From Clostridium sp. CAG:590 (GTDB lineage: Bacteria > Bacillota > Clostridia > Lachnospirales > Lachnospiraceae), in contig HF987845.1 of the NCBI GenBank assembly GCA_000431135.1, forward strand, positions 25,171 to 32,338: a stretch of 7,168 bases of DNA, given 5' to 3'. Position 1 is the first letter of the stretch. Each line of letters starts with the position of its first letter. Under the pieces are notes generated by a model. The model did no database searches. It was not told the DNA's origin and worked only from the letters and a program-made list of their open reading frames with translations. The position numbers and the translations under genes were made by a program. Below are positions 6,253 through 7,168 of the stretch, piece after piece.

Positions 6253-6285
6253 ACAAATACAACATAATATGAAAGGAGCATGACA

Positions 6286-7168
6286 ATGCTTAATAAGAAA
6301 TCAGTAGATGATATCAATGTAAAAGGTAAAAAGGTTTTAGTTCGTTGTGACTTTAACGTACCATTGATCGATGGTAAGATCACAGATGAGAACCGTTTAG
6401 TAGCAGCACTTCCAACTATCAAGAAGCTGATTGCAGATGGCGGTAAGATTATTCTTTGCTCTCATTTGGGTAAGGTGAAGACAGAAGAAGACAAGCAGAC
6501 TAAGACACTTGCACCTGTTGCAGCTCGTTTAACAGAGTTATTAGGACAGGAAGTTAAGTTTGCAGCAGATCCGGAAGTTGTTGGACCAAATGCAAAGGCT
6601 GCAGTAGAAGCAATGAACGATGGCGATGTAATTCTTTTAGAGAATACACGTTTCAGACCGGAAGAGACAAAGAACGGAGAGGCTTTCTCTAAGGAATTAG
6701 CTTCTTTGTGTGATGTATATGTTAATGATGCATTCGGTACAGCTCATAGAGCACATTGCTCTAACGTAGGTGTAACAGAATTCGTTAAAGGTGATTGTGT
6801 AGTTGGATATTTAATGCAGAAAGAGATTGATTTCTTAGGTAATGCAGTTAACAATCCAGAGAGACCATTCGTAGCAATCCTTGGTGGTGCGAAGGTTTCT
6901 TCTAAGATCTCTGTTATTGAGAATTTATTAGACAAGGTTGATACATTGATCATCGGTGGTGGTATGGCTTACACATTTATGGCTGCTCATGGTGAGGAGA
7001 CCGGTAAGTCATTATTAGAGGCTGATTACGAAGAGTATGCACTTAAGATGGAGAAGAAGGCAGAGGAGAAAGGTGTTAAGTTATTAATTCCAATCGATAC
7101 AGTTGTTGCTGATGATTTCTCTAATGATGCAAACTTCAAGGTAGTAGGACGTGGTGAGATTCCTGCTG
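6286..7168 (+). CDS. pgk: phosphoglycerate kinase, 3' end beyond the window
   Basis: Pgk transfers phosphate from 1,3-bisphosphoglycerate to ADP (EC 2.7.2.3), the step after GAPDH. The first 294 codons are present, out of an expected total near 395-400. The frame stays open to the window edge, so the gene is cut by the window and not broken. The N-terminal substrate-binding domain shows VRCDFNVP (Asp22, Asn24), Arg37, SHLGK with His60, LENTRFRPEE with Arg122, and NDAFGTAHRAH with Arg155. The nucleotide-binding part begins with LGGAKVSSK (Lys203) and IIGGGMAYTF (glycines 224-226). The arginine usual after HLG is Lys63 here, a conservative change. The start at 6286 has AAAGGAG (6272-6278) 7 nt upstream, while an in-frame ATG at 6280 is only 1 nt from it. 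Expression probably depends on readthrough from gap. Confidence 0.97.
   Translation, partial: MLNKKSVDDINVKGKKVLVRCDFNVPLIDGKITDENRLVAALPTIKKLIADGGKIILCSHLGKVKTEEDKQTKTLAPVAARLTELLGQEVKFAADPEVVGPNAKAAVEAMNDGDVILLENTRFRPEETKNGEAFSKELASLCDVYVNDAFGTAHRAHCSNVGVTEFVKGDCVVGYLMQKEIDFLGNAVNNPERPFVAILGGAKVSSKISVIENLLDKVDTLIIGGGMAYTFMAAHGEETGKSLLEADYEEYALKMEKKAEEKGVKLLIPIDTVVADDFSNDANFKVVGRGEIPA

Noticed and set aside
6263..6268. CATAAT as a -10 box for a pgk promoter
   Set aside because: The position 17 nt upstream is GGGCTC within the terminator stem, which is not a -35 box. A start from here would also leave almost no room for the ribosome binding site at 6272.
6280..6285. Alternative pgk start at the ATG at 6280
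   Set aside because: It is in frame, but only 1 nt from the AAAGGAG sequence. The ATG at 6286 has a normal 7-nt spacing.

Overview
The window looks like ordinary chromosome from a low-GC Gram-positive anaerobe of the class Clostridia, most probably the family Lachnospiraceae. This rests on AT-rich DNA, strong AGGAGG-type ribosome binding sites before every gene, the sequence style of the glutaminyl-tRNA synthetase, GAPDH and phosphoglycerate kinase, and two Clostridia-type uncharacterised families (DUF2225 and, from memory, DUF6062). The assignment is inference, because there is no rRNA or other taxonomic marker here.

Layout. (1) Positions 1-3288, plus strand: a tightly packed probable operon of glnS (82-1740), a DUF2225 zinc-ribbon protein (1751-2590) and a permuted NlpC/P60-like (YiiX-type) protein (2611-3288). 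The gaps are only 10 and 20 nt. (2) Positions 3292-4899, minus strand: a convergent two-gene unit, with a PHP-family histidinol-phosphatase (4899-4078) read first and then a duplicated Cys-motif protein (4020-3292). (3) Positions 4900-5154: a 255-nt divergent regulatory region with one candidate promoter for each direction and no gene. (4) Positions 5155-7168, plus strand: glycolysis genes gap (5155-6192) and pgk (from 6286, cut by the window edge), with an intrinsic terminator between them.

The two convergent units share a perfect 23-bp inverted repeat at 3231-3284, which looks like a bidirectional terminator. It lies inside the last 18 codons of the plus-strand gene, so termination at its U tract would give an mRNA without a stop codon. 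This is the most unusual thing in the window. It recalls E. coli arfA and B. subtilis brfA, which are not homologous to this gene.

The gap and pgk products catalyse consecutive steps of lower glycolysis: GAPDH makes 1,3-bisphosphoglycerate and Pgk uses it to make ATP. The terminator between them probably keeps pgk expression below gap. I see no IS element, phage gene, CRISPR array, toxin-antitoxin pair, tRNA or rRNA, and no evidence for a new multigene system. The novelty is in details of individual genes and their 3' and 5' ends.
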